NCBI RefSeq assembly: GCF_001423245.1
Contig: NZ_LMOH01000012.1
Coordinates: 188,518 to 252,517, forward strand
Direction: 5' to 3'
From: Aureimonas sp. Leaf324
GTDB lineage: Bacteria > Pseudomonadota > Alphaproteobacteria > Rhizobiales > Rhizobiaceae
DNA length: 64,000 nt
The notes below the pieces were generated by a model, which was not told where the DNA came from, searched no databases, and saw only the letters and a program-made list of their open reading frames with translations. Below, piece after piece: positions 23,060 through 31,782 of this stretch. Made by a program: the position numbers and the translations under genes. The first letter of the stretch is position 1. Every line of letters starts with the position of its first letter.

Positions 23060-23087
23060 TTGACTGACTCGGGTGGCTGTATACGAT
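23060..23087 (+). promoter_or_regulatory. Candidate sigma-70 promoter for the ABC/hydroxyproline operon
   Basis: TTGACT at 23060-23065 and TACGAT at 23082-23087 with a 16-base spacer, about 58 bases before the binding-protein start. The fit is moderate and the spacing good. Confidence 0.45.
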
Positions 23088-23144
23088 CCCGGTCCGCAAG
23101 CTGATCGCAATCGTTTTCCCGTCCCTCACTTTGGAATGTCGATC

Positions 23145-23951
23145 ATGAAAATCGCCGCTCTCCTCGCGGGTACCGTCATGGCCGCAAGCCTCGCGCTGCC
23201 GGCCTATGCGGACAAACTCGACGACATCATCGCGTCCGGCACGCTGCGCTGCGCCGTCGTGCTCGACTTCCCGCCGATGGGCTCGCGCGACGCTTCCAAC
23301 AACCCGGAAGGCTTCGACGTCGACTACTGCAACGACCTCGCCAAGGCGCTCGGCGTCACCGCCGAGATCGTCGAGACCCCCTTCCCCGAGCGCATCCCGG
23401 CGCTGATGTCGGGCCGCGTCGACGTCGGTGTCGCCTCGACGTCCGACACGCTGGAGCGCGCCAAGACCGTCGGCTTCTCGGTCCCGTACTTCGCCTTCGA
23501 GATCGTCGTCACCGCCAACGAGAAGTCGGGCGTCACGTCCTACGACACGATGAAGGGCAAGACGGTCGGCGCCACCGCCGGCACCTACGAGGCGATCGCC
23601 CTCGAGAACCAGGTGAAGGAATGGGGCTCGGGCGAGTTCCGGCCCTACCAGACCCAGGCCGACGTCTTCCTGGCGCTGAGCCAGGGCCAGATCGACGCGA
23701 CGGTGTCGACCTCGACGGTCGCGCAGGCCAACGTGAAGACCGGCAACTTCCCGGGCATCAAGGTCGTCGGCCCGACGCCGTTCGACATCGACTACGTCTC
23801 GCTGTTCACCAACCGCGAGGAGTACGGGCTGATCAACTACCTCAACCTCTTCGTGAACCATCAGGTTCGCAGCGGCCGCTACAAGGAGCTGTTCGAGAAG
23901 TGGGTCGGTGGCGAAGCGCCGAACCTGACGGCGCCGGGCGTCTACCGCTAA
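23145..23951 (+). CDS. ABC-transporter substrate-binding protein (polar amino-acid family)
   Basis: From ATG 23145 it is 268 aa with a clear signal peptide (MKIAALLAGTVMAASLALPAYA). The ATG nine bases earlier would add MSI but has no ribosome site, while GGAA lies correctly before 23145. The mature part is a SBP_bac_3 protein: LRCAVVLDFPPMGSRD, GFDVDYCNDLAKAL, and RVDVGVASTSDTLERAK. It binds the imported amino acid in the periplasm. The catabolic genes downstream suggest a hydroxyproline, probably 3-hydroxyproline, as ligand, rather than the glutamate or glutamine typical of the family. A strong stem-loop follows the gene. Confidence 0.92.
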   Translation: MKIAALLAGTVMAASLALPAYADKLDDIIASGTLRCAVVLDFPPMGSRDASNNPEGFDVDYCNDLAKALGVTAEIVETPFPERIPALMSGRVDVGVASTSDTLERAKTVGFSVPYFAFEIVVTANEKSGVTSYDTMKGKTVGATAGTYEAIALENQVKEWGSGEFRPYQTQADVFLALSQGQIDATVSTSTVAQANVKTGNFPGIKVVGPTPFDIDYVSLFTNREEYGLINYLNLFVNHQVRSGRYKELFEKWVGGEAPNLTAPGVYR

Positions 23952-23954
23952 TCT

Positions 23955-23999
23955 CGTCGTCTCACGACGGCGCGCGGCCCTTTTGGCGGTCGCGCGCCG
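23955..23999 (+). repeat. Intercistronic stem-loops after the binding-protein gene
   Basis: CGTCGT-CTC-ACGACG (23955-23969) directly followed by a nine-base-arm hairpin CGGCGCGCG/CGCGCGCCG (23968-23976 and 23991-23999) with a 14-base loop. Such structures between a binding-protein gene and permease genes commonly stabilise the upstream mRNA or attenuate downstream expression. The T-run sits inside the loop, not after the stem. Confidence 0.55.
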
Positions 24000-24027
24000 C
24001 CCCCACCCCACCGACGAACGGGCTCGG

Positions 24028-24693
24028 ATGTTCGGCTACACCTTCCGATGGAACCAGGCCTTCCAGGCCCTTCCGCGCATGCTCGACGGGGCGCTGGTCA
24101 CGCTGGAGATTGCGCTCCTGTCGATGGCGATCGGCGTCGCGGTGGCCGTCGCGCTGACGCTCTTCCGCCGCTCCGAAAGCCGAATCCTGCGCGCCGTCGC
24201 GACGACATGGGTCGAGATCGCGCGCAACACGCCGGCCCTCTTCCAGATCTACATGGCCCATTTCGGTCTCGGCGCCTTCGGCATCCACCTCAGCCCCTTC
24301 ACCTCGCTTCTCGCCGGCATCGCCTTCAACAATGCGGGCTATCTCGCCGAGAACTTCCGCGGCGCGCTGAAGGGCATTCCCGATACGCAGATCCGCGCCG
24401 GCCGGTCGCTCGGCATGACCTCGCTGCAGGCGTTCCGGCTGATCGTTCTGCCGCAGATGCTGCGCATCGCCTTCCTGCCGGCCACCAACCAGATGGTGTG
24501 GGCGATCCTCATGACCTCGTTGGGCGTCACGGTCGGCATGAACACCGATCTCGCCGGCGTCACGCAGGAGCTCAACGCCCGCTCCTTCCGCACCTTCGAG
24601 TTCTTCTCGATCGCGGCCATCATCTACTACGTGATCGCCAAGGTCGTGACGCTCGCCGCCCGGCTTCTGGCCTCGCGCCTGTTCCGCTACTGA
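24028..24693 (+). CDS. ABC-transporter permease (His/Glu/Gln/Arg type), subunit 1
   Basis: A 221-aa inner-membrane protein starting at ATG 24028, with five hydrophobic segments. It carries the ATPase-docking EAA-like loop (IRAGRSLGMTSLQAFRLIVLPQMLRIAFLP) and the PALFQIYMAHFGLG region of polar amino-acid permeases. It pairs with the next gene, whose ATG is 12 bases beyond its stop, to form the heterodimeric channel. Confidence 0.92.
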   Translation: MFGYTFRWNQAFQALPRMLDGALVTLEIALLSMAIGVAVAVALTLFRRSESRILRAVATTWVEIARNTPALFQIYMAHFGLGAFGIHLSPFTSLLAGIAFNNAGYLAENFRGALKGIPDTQIRAGRSLGMTSLQAFRLIVLPQMLRIAFLPATNQMVWAILMTSLGVTVGMNTDLAGVTQELNARSFRTFEFFSIAAIIYYVIAKVVTLAARLLASRLFRY

Positions 24694-24704
24694 GGGCGCG
24701 CTCG

Positions 24705-25358
24705 ATGTTCGATACCGCAATGACCGGGGCCGACCTCCTCTTCCTCCTGAAGGGCGCCGGCATGACGCTCGCGGTCACGGCCATCGCCGTCGCCGCCGGC
24801 ACCGTGATGGGCATCCTCTTCGGCGTCCTGCGTTTCCAGTTCGGGCCCTACTGGTCGGCACCGCTGACCTTCGTGCTCGACGTCTTCCGCTCGGTCCCGC
24901 TGCTGATCCAGCTCGTGCTCGGCAACTCGCTGCAGGCGATCCTGAAACTCGGCTGGGCACCGTTCACCACGTCCTGCGTCGTGCTCTCGCTCTACACGGC
25001 GGCCTACTGCACGGAGATCGTGCGCGGTTCGATGGAGGCCGTGCCGACGACCACCCGGCGCGCGGCGCGCTCGCTGGGAATGACCTGGGGCCAGGACATG
25101 CGCGAGATCGTGGCGCCGCTCGCGACCCGCATCGCGCTTCCGTCCTGGATCGGCCTGACGCTCGGCGTCATGAAGGATTCGGCGCTGGTCCTCTGGCTCG
25201 GCCTGATCGAGCTCCTGCGGGCCTCGCAGATCCTCGTGACGCGGCTTCAGGAGCCGCTGTTCATCCTGATCATCTGCGGCGCGATCTACTTCCTCATCAG
25301 CTTCCCCATCGCCCGGCTCGGCGGCCACCTCGAAAAACGTTGGTCCCCCCATGATTGA
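24705..25358 (+). CDS. ABC-transporter permease (His/Glu/Gln/Arg type), subunit 2
   Basis: A 217-aa membrane protein from ATG 24705. It shows VFRSVPLLIQLVLGN, the EAA-like loop RRAARSLGMTWGQDMREIVAPLATRIALPS, and a last helix FILIICGAIYFLISFPIARL. It is the partner of the permease at 24028. The stop overlaps the ATPase gene by eight bases, indicating translational coupling. Confidence 0.92.
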   Translation: MFDTAMTGADLLFLLKGAGMTLAVTAIAVAAGTVMGILFGVLRFQFGPYWSAPLTFVLDVFRSVPLLIQLVLGNSLQAILKLGWAPFTTSCVVLSLYTAAYCTEIVRGSMEAVPTTTRRAARSLGMTWGQDMREIVAPLATRIALPSWIGLTLGVMKDSALVLWLGLIELLRASQILVTRLQEPLFILIICGAIYFLISFPIARLGGHLEKRWSPHD

Positions 25359-26073
25359 GATCAGACAAGTTCGAAAGTCCTTCGGCCCGCTCGAAGTCCT
25401 GAAGGGGATCGACCTCACCGTCGCCAAGGGCGAAGTCCTGACGATCATCGGCGGCTCGGGCTCGGGCAAGTCGACGCTGCTCACCTGCATCAACGGTCTG
25501 GAGCCGATCAATTCGGGCCGGATCGTCGTCGACGGCACCGAGGTCCACGCCAAAAGCACCAACCTCGACAAGCTGCGTCGCAAGATCGGCATCGTGTTCC
25601 AGCAATGGAACGCCTTCCCGCATCTGACCGTGATCGAGAACGTGATGCTGGCGCCGCGCAAGGTGCTCGGCCAGACCAAGGCCGAAGCCGAGGAGATGTC
25701 GGTGAAGCAGCTGACCCATGTCGGTCTCGGCGACAAGCTGAACGTCTATCCAAGCCGCCTGTCGGGCGGACAGCAGCAGCGCATGGCGATCGCCCGCGCG
25801 CTCGCCATGAGCCCGGAATACATGCTTTTCGACGAGGTGACCTCGGCGCTCGATCCGATGCTGGTCGGCGAGGTCCTCGATACGCTCCGCATGCTCGCCT
25901 CGGAAGGCATGACGATGATCTGCGTCACGCACGAGATGAAGTTCGCGCGCGAAGTCTCCGATCGCGTGGCCTTTTTCCATCAGGGCGTTATGGCCGAGAT
26001 CGCGCCGCCCGCGCAGATCTTCGATGCTCCGCAGCAGGAGGAGACGCGCCGGTTCCTGTCGGCGACGCACTGA
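25351..26073 (+). CDS. ABC-transporter ATP-binding protein (polar amino-acid type)
   Basis: A 240-aa ATPase of the GlnQ/HisP class: Walker [11 protein letters not shown]-loop [10 protein letters not shown], signature LSGGQQQR, Walker [13 protein letters not shown] and the switch histidine in CVTHEMKFA. It energises uptake through the two permeases. ATG 25351 lies inside the end of the preceding permease gene. Confidence 0.95.
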   Translation: MIEIRQVRKSFGPLEVLKGIDLTVAKGEVLTIIGGSGSGKSTLLTCINGLEPINSGRIVVDGTEVHAKSTNLDKLRRKIGIVFQQWNAFPHLTVIENVMLAPRKVLGQTKAEAEEMSVKQLTHVGLGDKLNVYPSRLSGGQQQRMAIARALAMSPEYMLFDEVTSALDPMLVGEVLDTLRMLASEGMTMICVTHEMKFAREVSDRVAFFHQGVMAEIAPPAQIFDAPQQEETRRFLSATH

Positions 26074-26218
26074 ACCGGTCGGGGCGGCTAACCGCGAACG
26101 CCGCCAGACGCAGTGCGTCGATGTCGTCCGCGACACCCCTGCCGCCGCTAGAACCGCTCGAGCGCCGACGGCCGGTCTGACGTCCGAAGTCTCGACGGCA
26201 CCATCCAAGGACGAACCG

Positions 26219-27247
26219 ATGCGCACCTCCAAAGTCATCCATGTCGTGACGTGCCACGCCGAGGGTGAGGTCGGCGACGTGATCGTCGGCGGCGTCGCCC
26301 CGCCGCCGGGCGCGACGGTCTGGGAGCAGTCCCGCTTCATCGCGTCCGACGAGACGCTCCGGAATTTCGTCCTCAACGAGCCGCGCGGCGGCGTCTTCCG
26401 GCACGTGAACCTTCTGGTGCCGCCGAAGGACCCGCGGGCCCAGATGGGCTGGATCATCATGGAGCCGGCCGACACGCCGCCGATGTCCGGCTCCAACTCG
26501 ATCTGCGTGGCGACGGTGCTTCTCGACACCGGGATCATCCCGATGGAGGAGCCGATCACCCGCATGGTGCTGGAGCCGCCCGGCGGCCTCGTCGAGGTCG
26601 AGGCGGAGTGCCGCAACGGCAAGGCCGAGCGCATCCGCGTGCGCAACGTCGCCTCCTTTGCCGACAAGCTCGACGCCACGCTGGAGGTCGAGGGGATCGG
26701 CACGCTCACCGTCGACACGGCTTATGGTGGCGACAGCTTCGTGCTCGTCGACGCTACCGCGCTCGGGCTCGAACTGACGCCCGACCAAGCGCGCGACATC
26801 GCGCGGATGGGCGTGCGGATCACCGCCGCCGCCAACGAACAGCTCGGCTTCCGGCATCCGGCGACCGACTGGAACCACATTTCCTTCTGCCAGATTACCA
26901 ATCCGGTCGAGCGGCGCGACGGGGTTCTCCACGGCAAGAACGCGGTCGCGATCCGCCCCGGCAAGGTCGATCGCTCGCCGACCGGCACAGGATGCTCGGC
27001 GCGCATGGCGGTGCTCCACGCGCGCGGCCAGATGAAGGTCGGCGACCGCTTCGTCGGCCGCTCGATCCTCGACACCGAATTCCACTGCTCGATCGATTCC
27101 GAGGTCGAGATCAACGGCAAGGCGGCCATCCGCCCGATCATCTCCGGCAGAGCCTGGGTGATCGGCACGCAGCAGCTGATGGTTGATCCCGACGACCCGT
27201 TCCCGGCGGGCTACCGGCTGTCCGACACGTGGCCGATGGACCTCTAG
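26219..27247 (+). CDS. Proline-racemase-family enzyme, likely 3-hydroxy-L-proline dehydratase
   Basis: This 342-aa protein belongs to the proline racemase superfamily. The first catalytic position, usually cysteine in MCGHxT, is serine here (MSGSNSICV, about residue 90). The second cysteine is present in [13 protein letters not shown] (about residue 256). Ser/Cys members of the family include trans-3-hydroxy-L-proline dehydratases and related epimerases, while true racemases and 4-hydroxyproline epimerases have Cys/Cys. Dehydration of trans-3-hydroxyproline gives delta1-pyrroline-2-carboxylate, which the next gene's product could reduce to proline. ATG 26219 is preceded by CAAGGACGAACCG. It follows the ABC genes by 145 bases. 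Confidence 0.85.
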   Translation: MRTSKVIHVVTCHAEGEVGDVIVGGVAPPPGATVWEQSRFIASDETLRNFVLNEPRGGVFRHVNLLVPPKDPRAQMGWIIMEPADTPPMSGSNSICVATVLLDTGIIPMEEPITRMVLEPPGGLVEVEAECRNGKAERIRVRNVASFADKLDATLEVEGIGTLTVDTAYGGDSFVLVDATALGLELTPDQARDIARMGVRITAAANEQLGFRHPATDWNHISFCQITNPVERRDGVLHGKNAVAIRPGKVDRSPTGTGCSARMAVLHARGQMKVGDRFVGRSILDTEFHCSIDSEVEINGKAAIRPIISGRAWVIGTQQLMVDPDDPFPAGYRLSDTWPMDL

Positions 27248-27287
27248 GAGCTCGCCCCATGCGCTTGCAATTCGCGCGGTGACAGCG

Positions 27288-28301
27288 ATGTCCGAGGATC
27301 TCCTGCATGTCTCGATCGCCGAGCTCGAAAGCCTGCTCCGGCGGATCTTCGAGGCCAACGGCGTATCGGCGAAGAACGCCGCCATCCTCGCGGCCAACTG
27401 CGCCGCGTGCGAGCGCGACGGCGCGCACAGCCACGGCATCTTCCGGATGCAAGGCTACGTCGCCTCGCTGCGCAGCGGCTGGGTCGATGGCCGTGCCGTG
27501 CCCGAGATCGAGGCGGCGGGCTCGTCGTTCCTGCGCGTCGACGCCCGAAACGGCTTCGCCCAGCCGGCGCTTGCGGCGGCGATGCCGAGCCTTCTGGCTG
27601 CGGTCGAAGCCACTGGCGTCGCGGTGCTGGCGATGCGCGGATCGCATCACTTCAGCGCCCTCTGGCCGGATCTCGAACCGCTGGCGGACCGGGGGCTCGT
27701 TTCCCTGACCACGGTCGCCGGGCAGGCCTGCGTCGTGCCGCCCGGTGGGCGCGTTCCCGTGTTCGGCACCAATCCCTTCGCCTTCGCGACGCCTGTCGCC
27801 GGATCGCCGCCGCTGGTGTTCGATTTCGCCACCAGCACGATGTCGAACGGCGATACGCGGATCGCCGCCCGCGAAGGGCGCAAGGTCCCGCACGGCACCG
27901 GGATCGACCGCGACGGGCACCCGACGAGCGACCCGAACGCGATCCTCGACGGCGGCGCCCTCCTGCCCTTCGGCGGACACAAGGGTCTGGCGATGACGCT
28001 GATGGTCGAACTGCTCGCGGCGGCACTGACGGGCGGCAGCTTCTCCTCGGACGTCGACTACTCGACGCATCCCGGCGCCGAGACGCCCCGCACCGGCCAG
28101 TTGCTGATCGCGATCGATCCCACGCGCGGCGCGACGAGGGTGTATGCCGACCGCGCACGCGACCTCATCGACGCGGTCCGACGCTCGGGCGCGTCGCGCC
28201 TGCCGGCAGATCGCCGCTATGCAGCGCGCGCACGAGCGCAGGCCGAGGGCATCCCTATCGCTCGTGCGCAGTTCGAGCAGCTTGCGGCGCTCGCCGGCTG
28301 A
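27288..28301 (+). CDS. Malate/L-lactate dehydrogenase-2-family reductase, likely delta1-pyrroline-2-carboxylate reductase
   Basis: This 337-aa protein has the LDH2/MDH2 layout: [52 protein letters not shown], and [19 protein letters not shown]. The family includes ureidoglycolate and sulfolactate dehydrogenases and the NAD(P)H-dependent delta1-pyrroline-2-carboxylate/piperideine-2-carboxylate reductases. Between a hydroxyproline dehydratase and aconitase X the last activity is by far the likeliest, yielding L-proline. ATG 27288 lacks a good ribosome site. The AGGAG overlapping the previous stop instead serves a seven-codon frame (27259-27282) ending just before this start, so reinitiation may operate. 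Confidence 0.85.
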   Translation: MSEDLLHVSIAELESLLRRIFEANGVSAKNAAILAANCAACERDGAHSHGIFRMQGYVASLRSGWVDGRAVPEIEAAGSSFLRVDARNGFAQPALAAAMPSLLAAVEATGVAVLAMRGSHHFSALWPDLEPLADRGLVSLTTVAGQACVVPPGGRVPVFGTNPFAFATPVAGSPPLVFDFATSTMSNGDTRIAAREGRKVPHGTGIDRDGHPTSDPNAILDGGALLPFGGHKGLAMTLMVELLAAALTGGSFSSDVDYSTHPGAETPRTGQLLIAIDPTRGATRVYADRARDLIDAVRRSGASRLPADRRYAARARAQAEGIPIARAQFEQLAALAG

Positions 28302-28359
28302 TGCCCGCGGATCGTCGCGCCTGCCGCACGTTTCCCCCCTGTTCGATCGGACCATCACG

Positions 28360-30048
28360 ATGACCCACCGCACGGCGCTTTCGATCCTGGCCGGACGAGC
28401 GGCAGGTCCGATCCTTCGCCTCGACGAGCCCTTGAGCTTCTGGGGCGGGGTCGATCCGGCGACGGCGAAGGTGATCGACACGAGGCATCCGCAGCACGGC
28501 GCCTGCCTATCCGGCGCAGTGGTGATGATGTCGACGACGCGGGGATCCTGCTCGGGCTCCGGCGTCGTCCTGGAAATGGCGCTGAGCGGCGTCGCGCCGG
28601 CCGCCCTCGTCTTCGCCGAGGTCGAGGACGTCGCCACCCTCGGGGCGCTCGTGGCCGCGGAGATGTTCCAAAGACCGATCCCCGTCCTCCGGCTCGATCG
28701 CGAAGCCTTCGACGCGCTGGCCATGGCACCTCATGCGACGATCGACGCGGACGCGATCCAGGCGGGCGATCTGGCGATCTCGGTATCCGCAGCCCCGGCG
28801 TCGGACCTCGCGCTCGACGAACACGATCGGGCGATGCTCGACGGATCCGAGGGAGAAGCCGCCGCGCAGGCCATGCGCATTCTCGTCGCCATGGCCCGCC
28901 AGCAGGGCGCGGCCCGGCTGATCGACGTCACGCGTGCCCATATCGACGGATGCATCTATGCCGGCCCCGCCAATCTGGTGTTCGCCGAGGCGATGGAGGC
29001 GATGGGCGGCCGGGTGCGCGTGCCGACCACGATGAACGCGATCTCGGTGGACCGCGAGGGATGGCAACGGCAGGGCGTACCGCGCGATTTCGGCGAACCG
29101 GCCGCCCGTCTGGCCGACGCCTATGTCCGCATGGGATGCCGTCCGACCTTCACCTGTGCGCCCTATCTTCTGGACGAGGCACCGCAGGAGGGCGAACCGA
29201 TCGGATGGTCGGAGTCCAACGCCGTCATCTTCGCCAACAGCGTGCTCGGTGCCCGCACGGCCAAGCACCCGGACTTCCTCGACCTCTGCATCGCGATCAC
29301 CGGCCGCGCGCCGCTGGCGGGTGCGTTCCTCGACGAGGAGCGGCGTGCCCGCGTGGTGATCGACGTCGATCTCCCGGCCGCGGCCGACGCTTCCATCTGG
29401 CCGCTGATCGGCTATCTCGCGGGAACTCTCGCTCCCGACCGTATCCCGCTTTTGCGCAGTCTTGCGGCAGCGGCCCCGACGCAGGACGATCTGAAGGCCC
29501 TCTGCGCGGCCTTCGGCACGACCTCGGCGGCTCCCATGCTGCATGTCGAGGGCGTCACGCCGGAAGCCCAAGACGCGGCCGCGCCAGATGCCGCCCATGC
29601 CGCAATCGGCCGCGCCGATCTCGTCGCCGGATGGCGCAAGCTCAACGACGGCCCGTCGGCAGTCGACCTCGTGGCCATCGGCAGCCCCCACGCGTCGCTG
29701 GCGGAATGCCGCGCGCTGGCGGATGCCTTGGGTGGACGTCGACGGCAGGAGCGCGTCACGGCCATCGTGACCGCCGGTCGCCAGGTGCTGGCGGAGGCCG
29801 AGCGCGACGGCACGCGGCAGGCGCTGGCCGCATCGGGCGTCGAGATGATCCCCGACCTCTGCTGGTGTTCGATCTCGCGCCCCGTCTTTCCGGTGGAGGC
29901 GAAGACCGTCATCACGACATCCGGCAAATACGCGCACTACGGACCCGGTCTGTCCGGCTGCGCCGTCCGCCTCGGCACGCTGGACGACTGCGTCGAGGCG
30001 CTTCTCACCGGCAGCGCCCCCGCGCGCCTGCCGGCCTGGTTGGTGTGA
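28360..30048 (+). CDS. Fused aconitase X, likely cis-3-hydroxy-L-proline dehydratase
   Basis: From ATG 28360 it is 562 aa. Residues 1-135 form the small swivel domain ([28 protein letters not shown] and [11 protein letters not shown]), fused to the large AcnX domain, which shows [60 protein letters not shown] and, near the end, [15 protein letters not shown]. The cysteines and the SESN motif match the iron-sulfur/substrate site of AcnX. Characterised bacterial AcnX proteins dehydrate cis-3-hydroxy-L-proline to delta1-pyrroline-2-carboxylate. Single-chain fusion of the two subunits is a known variant. The in-frame extension to 28144 overlaps the reductase gene and is rejected. Confidence 0.9.
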   Translation: MTHRTALSILAGRAAGPILRLDEPLSFWGGVDPATAKVIDTRHPQHGACLSGAVVMMSTTRGSCSGSGVVLEMALSGVAPAALVFAEVEDVATLGALVAAEMFQRPIPVLRLDREAFDALAMAPHATIDADAIQAGDLAISVSAAPASDLALDEHDRAMLDGSEGEAAAQAMRILVAMARQQGAARLIDVTRAHIDGCIYAGPANLVFAEAMEAMGGRVRVPTTMNAISVDREGWQRQGVPRDFGEPAARLADAYVRMGCRPTFTCAPYLLDEAPQEGEPIGWSESNAVIFANSVLGARTAKHPDFLDLCIAITGRAPLAGAFLDEERRARVVIDVDLPAAADASIWPLIGYLAGTLAPDRIPLLRSLAAAAPTQDDLKALCAAFGTTSAAPMLHVEGVTPEAQDAAAPDAAHAAIGRADLVAGWRKLNDGPSAVDLVAIGSPHASLAECRALADALGGRRRQERVTAIVTAGRQVLAEAERDGTRQALAASGVEMIPDLCWCSISRPVFPVEAKTVITTSGKYAHYGPGLSGCAVRLGTLDDCVEALLTGSAPARLPAWLV

Positions 30049-30350
30049 CGGCTTGGAAGAAGCGCTCGTTCCGGGCAGTCGGGTCCGCGCCGGAGTTGGC
30101 GGGAGCGTCTTCGCAGACGTCTCGTGAATCGGACCGCAGCGGGCACGTCCGGGCGCCGGTCTCCCTTCGTCGCTGACCGGGAGAAGCCTTCGCTGGTCAT
30201 GCCTCGTGGGATCGGACGCGACACCCGGCCCCAAAACAGGAAGCGTCGAAAAATCCTGTCGATCCGCTCATTTGGACCGATTTCCTCCACGCGTTCGGAA
30301 GGTGGCGCTCGCACGATGGCTTGCCTGATCCGAGCACTGCGGAGCGAGCG
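30049..30350. other. Gap without a recognisable gene
   Basis: 302 bases between the aconitase X stop and the small membrane-anchored gene. I see no convincing gene, promoter pair or terminator hairpin in it. Confidence 0.5.
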
Positions 30351-30761
30351 ATGGCCGAAGACGTCAAGGAAGAACCGACGGCGAACCGGACGAGATGGCC
30401 CGTTCCCCTCACGTCGGCCGCCGGTCTTTCAGCCCTTGCGGGGGCGATCCTCGTGCTGGTCGGTGGTTTCACCTGGGCCGTGGTCGACAAGGGCGGGTCC
30501 GAGCCCGGGAGAGCTGTGGCAGCGCAGGACGACATACCCGTTCCGATGCCGGTGGCGGGCAAGGCGACGGTCGTGCAGGCGTCCGATTATTCCGTCGTCT
30601 CGGTGTTCGAGGGCGAAGCGTTTCTGGCGACCGCGAACGATCTCGTGCGCGTGGTCGTCGGGGTCCAGCGGCCGGGGCTCGGGACGATCACCTCCGTCAC
30701 ATCGCTCGATGACGGCGGCGGCCTGATCGTCGGGACAGAAGCGTCGCTGCGGACGCAGTGA
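30351..30761 (+). CDS. Small membrane-anchored unknown protein
   Basis: A 136-aa protein starting at ATG 30351 with GGAG seven bases upstream. It has a charged N-terminus (AEDVKEEPTANRTR), one hydrophobic helix at about 26-47, then an extracytoplasmic domain of about 85 residues with beta-like stretches (KATVVQASDYSVVSVFEGEAFLATANDLVRVVVG). It is not a recognised family. It lies between aconitase X and the GntR gene, 302 bases after the former, and may or may not belong to that operon. Confidence 0.5.
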   Translation: MAEDVKEEPTANRTRWPVPLTSAAGLSALAGAILVLVGGFTWAVVDKGGSEPGRAVAAQDDIPVPMPVAGKATVVQASDYSVVSVFEGEAFLATANDLVRVVVGVQRPGLGTITSVTSLDDGGGLIVGTEASLRTQ

Positions 30762-31035
30762 TCTTGTCGAGGCTCGGCTGCGACGCGACGAGAGGTTTTT
30801 CGATAGGGCGAGAGCCTGTGAGCGATCCCCGCTCGAAGTCCGCGTGAGAAGCGTCACGCTTCGCTGATGATGGGCGCGCCATTGCCCCACCGCGAGCGAC
30901 GCGGATGAAGCCTCGCACCGGGGTCTTCGCATCTTGGCCCCGCGCTTGCCGTTTGGATGGCCGGGACGGTTGCCATCCCACGATGCCGCGTCCTAAGCGT
31001 GACTCGTCGCACAGCATCGAACGAAGGGCGGACGC

Positions 31036-31740
31036 ATGGCCGACGAGACGAAGCCAGGTCTGCCGGAACGCCGCCGGGGCTCCGGCGTGCAGATGGTCTA
31101 CGATGTGCTGCGCGACGAGATCCTCGACCTTGCGATGGCGCCGGGGTCGCCGATCGACGAGGTGCAACTGGCGGAACGCTTCGGCGTCTCGCGCACGCCT
31201 GTTCGCGAGGCGATCGTCCGGCTGGCCGGCGAAGGGCTGGTCACGACGCTGCCGAACCGCTCGACCTTCGTCGCGCCGATCGATTACCTGAACCTCGACA
31301 CGTATTTCGACGCGCTGGTTCTCATGTACCGCGTGACGACACGCCTCGCGGCGGAAAACCATACCGTGGGGGACCTCGAGGAGATCCGCGCGCGACAGTC
31401 CGAGTTCGCGGCGGCGGTGGAAGCACAGGATGCGCTGGCGATGATCGCCACCAACGCCGCCTTTCACACGGCGGTGGCGGACGCCGGGCGGAACGCGCAC
31501 TTCGCCGGCTTCTTCAACCGACTGCTCGACCAGGGGCGCCGCATCTTGCGGATCTACTACAACGCCTTCGAGGACCGTCTGCCCCAGGCGTTCGTCGACG
31601 AGCACGAGGCGATGATCGACGCCGTCGAGCGGCGGGATTCAGCCGCCGCCGACGATCTCGCCCGCATTCATGGCGAGCAGATCGCCGAGAAGGTGCATTC
31701 GCTGTTCAAGATCGGCGGCCGGCTGGACATCGCGCTCTAA
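31036..31740 (+). CDS. GntR-family transcriptional regulator (FCD subfamily)
   Basis: A 234-aa protein with an N-terminal winged helix (VYDVLRDEILDLAMAPGSPIDEVQLAERFGVSRTPVREAIVRLAGEGLV) followed by an all-helical FCD ligand domain with the metal-binding pattern NAAFHTAVADA...HEAMIDAVERRD. FCD regulators bind organic acids or amino acids and usually control the adjacent catabolic operon. The likely target is the promoter region at about 23030-23090 upstream of the ABC genes, and the likely inducer a hydroxyproline or pyrroline carboxylate. Confidence 0.92.
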   Translation: MADETKPGLPERRRGSGVQMVYDVLRDEILDLAMAPGSPIDEVQLAERFGVSRTPVREAIVRLAGEGLVTTLPNRSTFVAPIDYLNLDTYFDALVLMYRVTTRLAAENHTVGDLEEIRARQSEFAAAVEAQDALAMIATNAAFHTAVADAGRNAHFAGFFNRLLDQGRRILRIYYNAFEDRLPQAFVDEHEAMIDAVERRDSAAADDLARIHGEQIAEKVHSLFKIGGRLDIAL

Positions 31741-31782
31741 CGCGTTCCAGGAGCCCCGCCGCTCGAGCCGCCCGCTTCCACG

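Larger units (their letters stand above)
22474..23144. other. Intergenic region between the FNR island and the ABC operon
   Basis: These 671 bases hold no convincing gene. The hemerythrin promoter with its box is at the left end. At the right end are an AT-rich stretch with an inverted repeat (23033-23057) and a promoter-like pair before the binding-protein gene. Short frames such as those starting at 22537, 22682 and 22852 lack ribosome sites and recognisable domains. In the middle (22600-22950) I see nothing. Confidence 0.6.
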
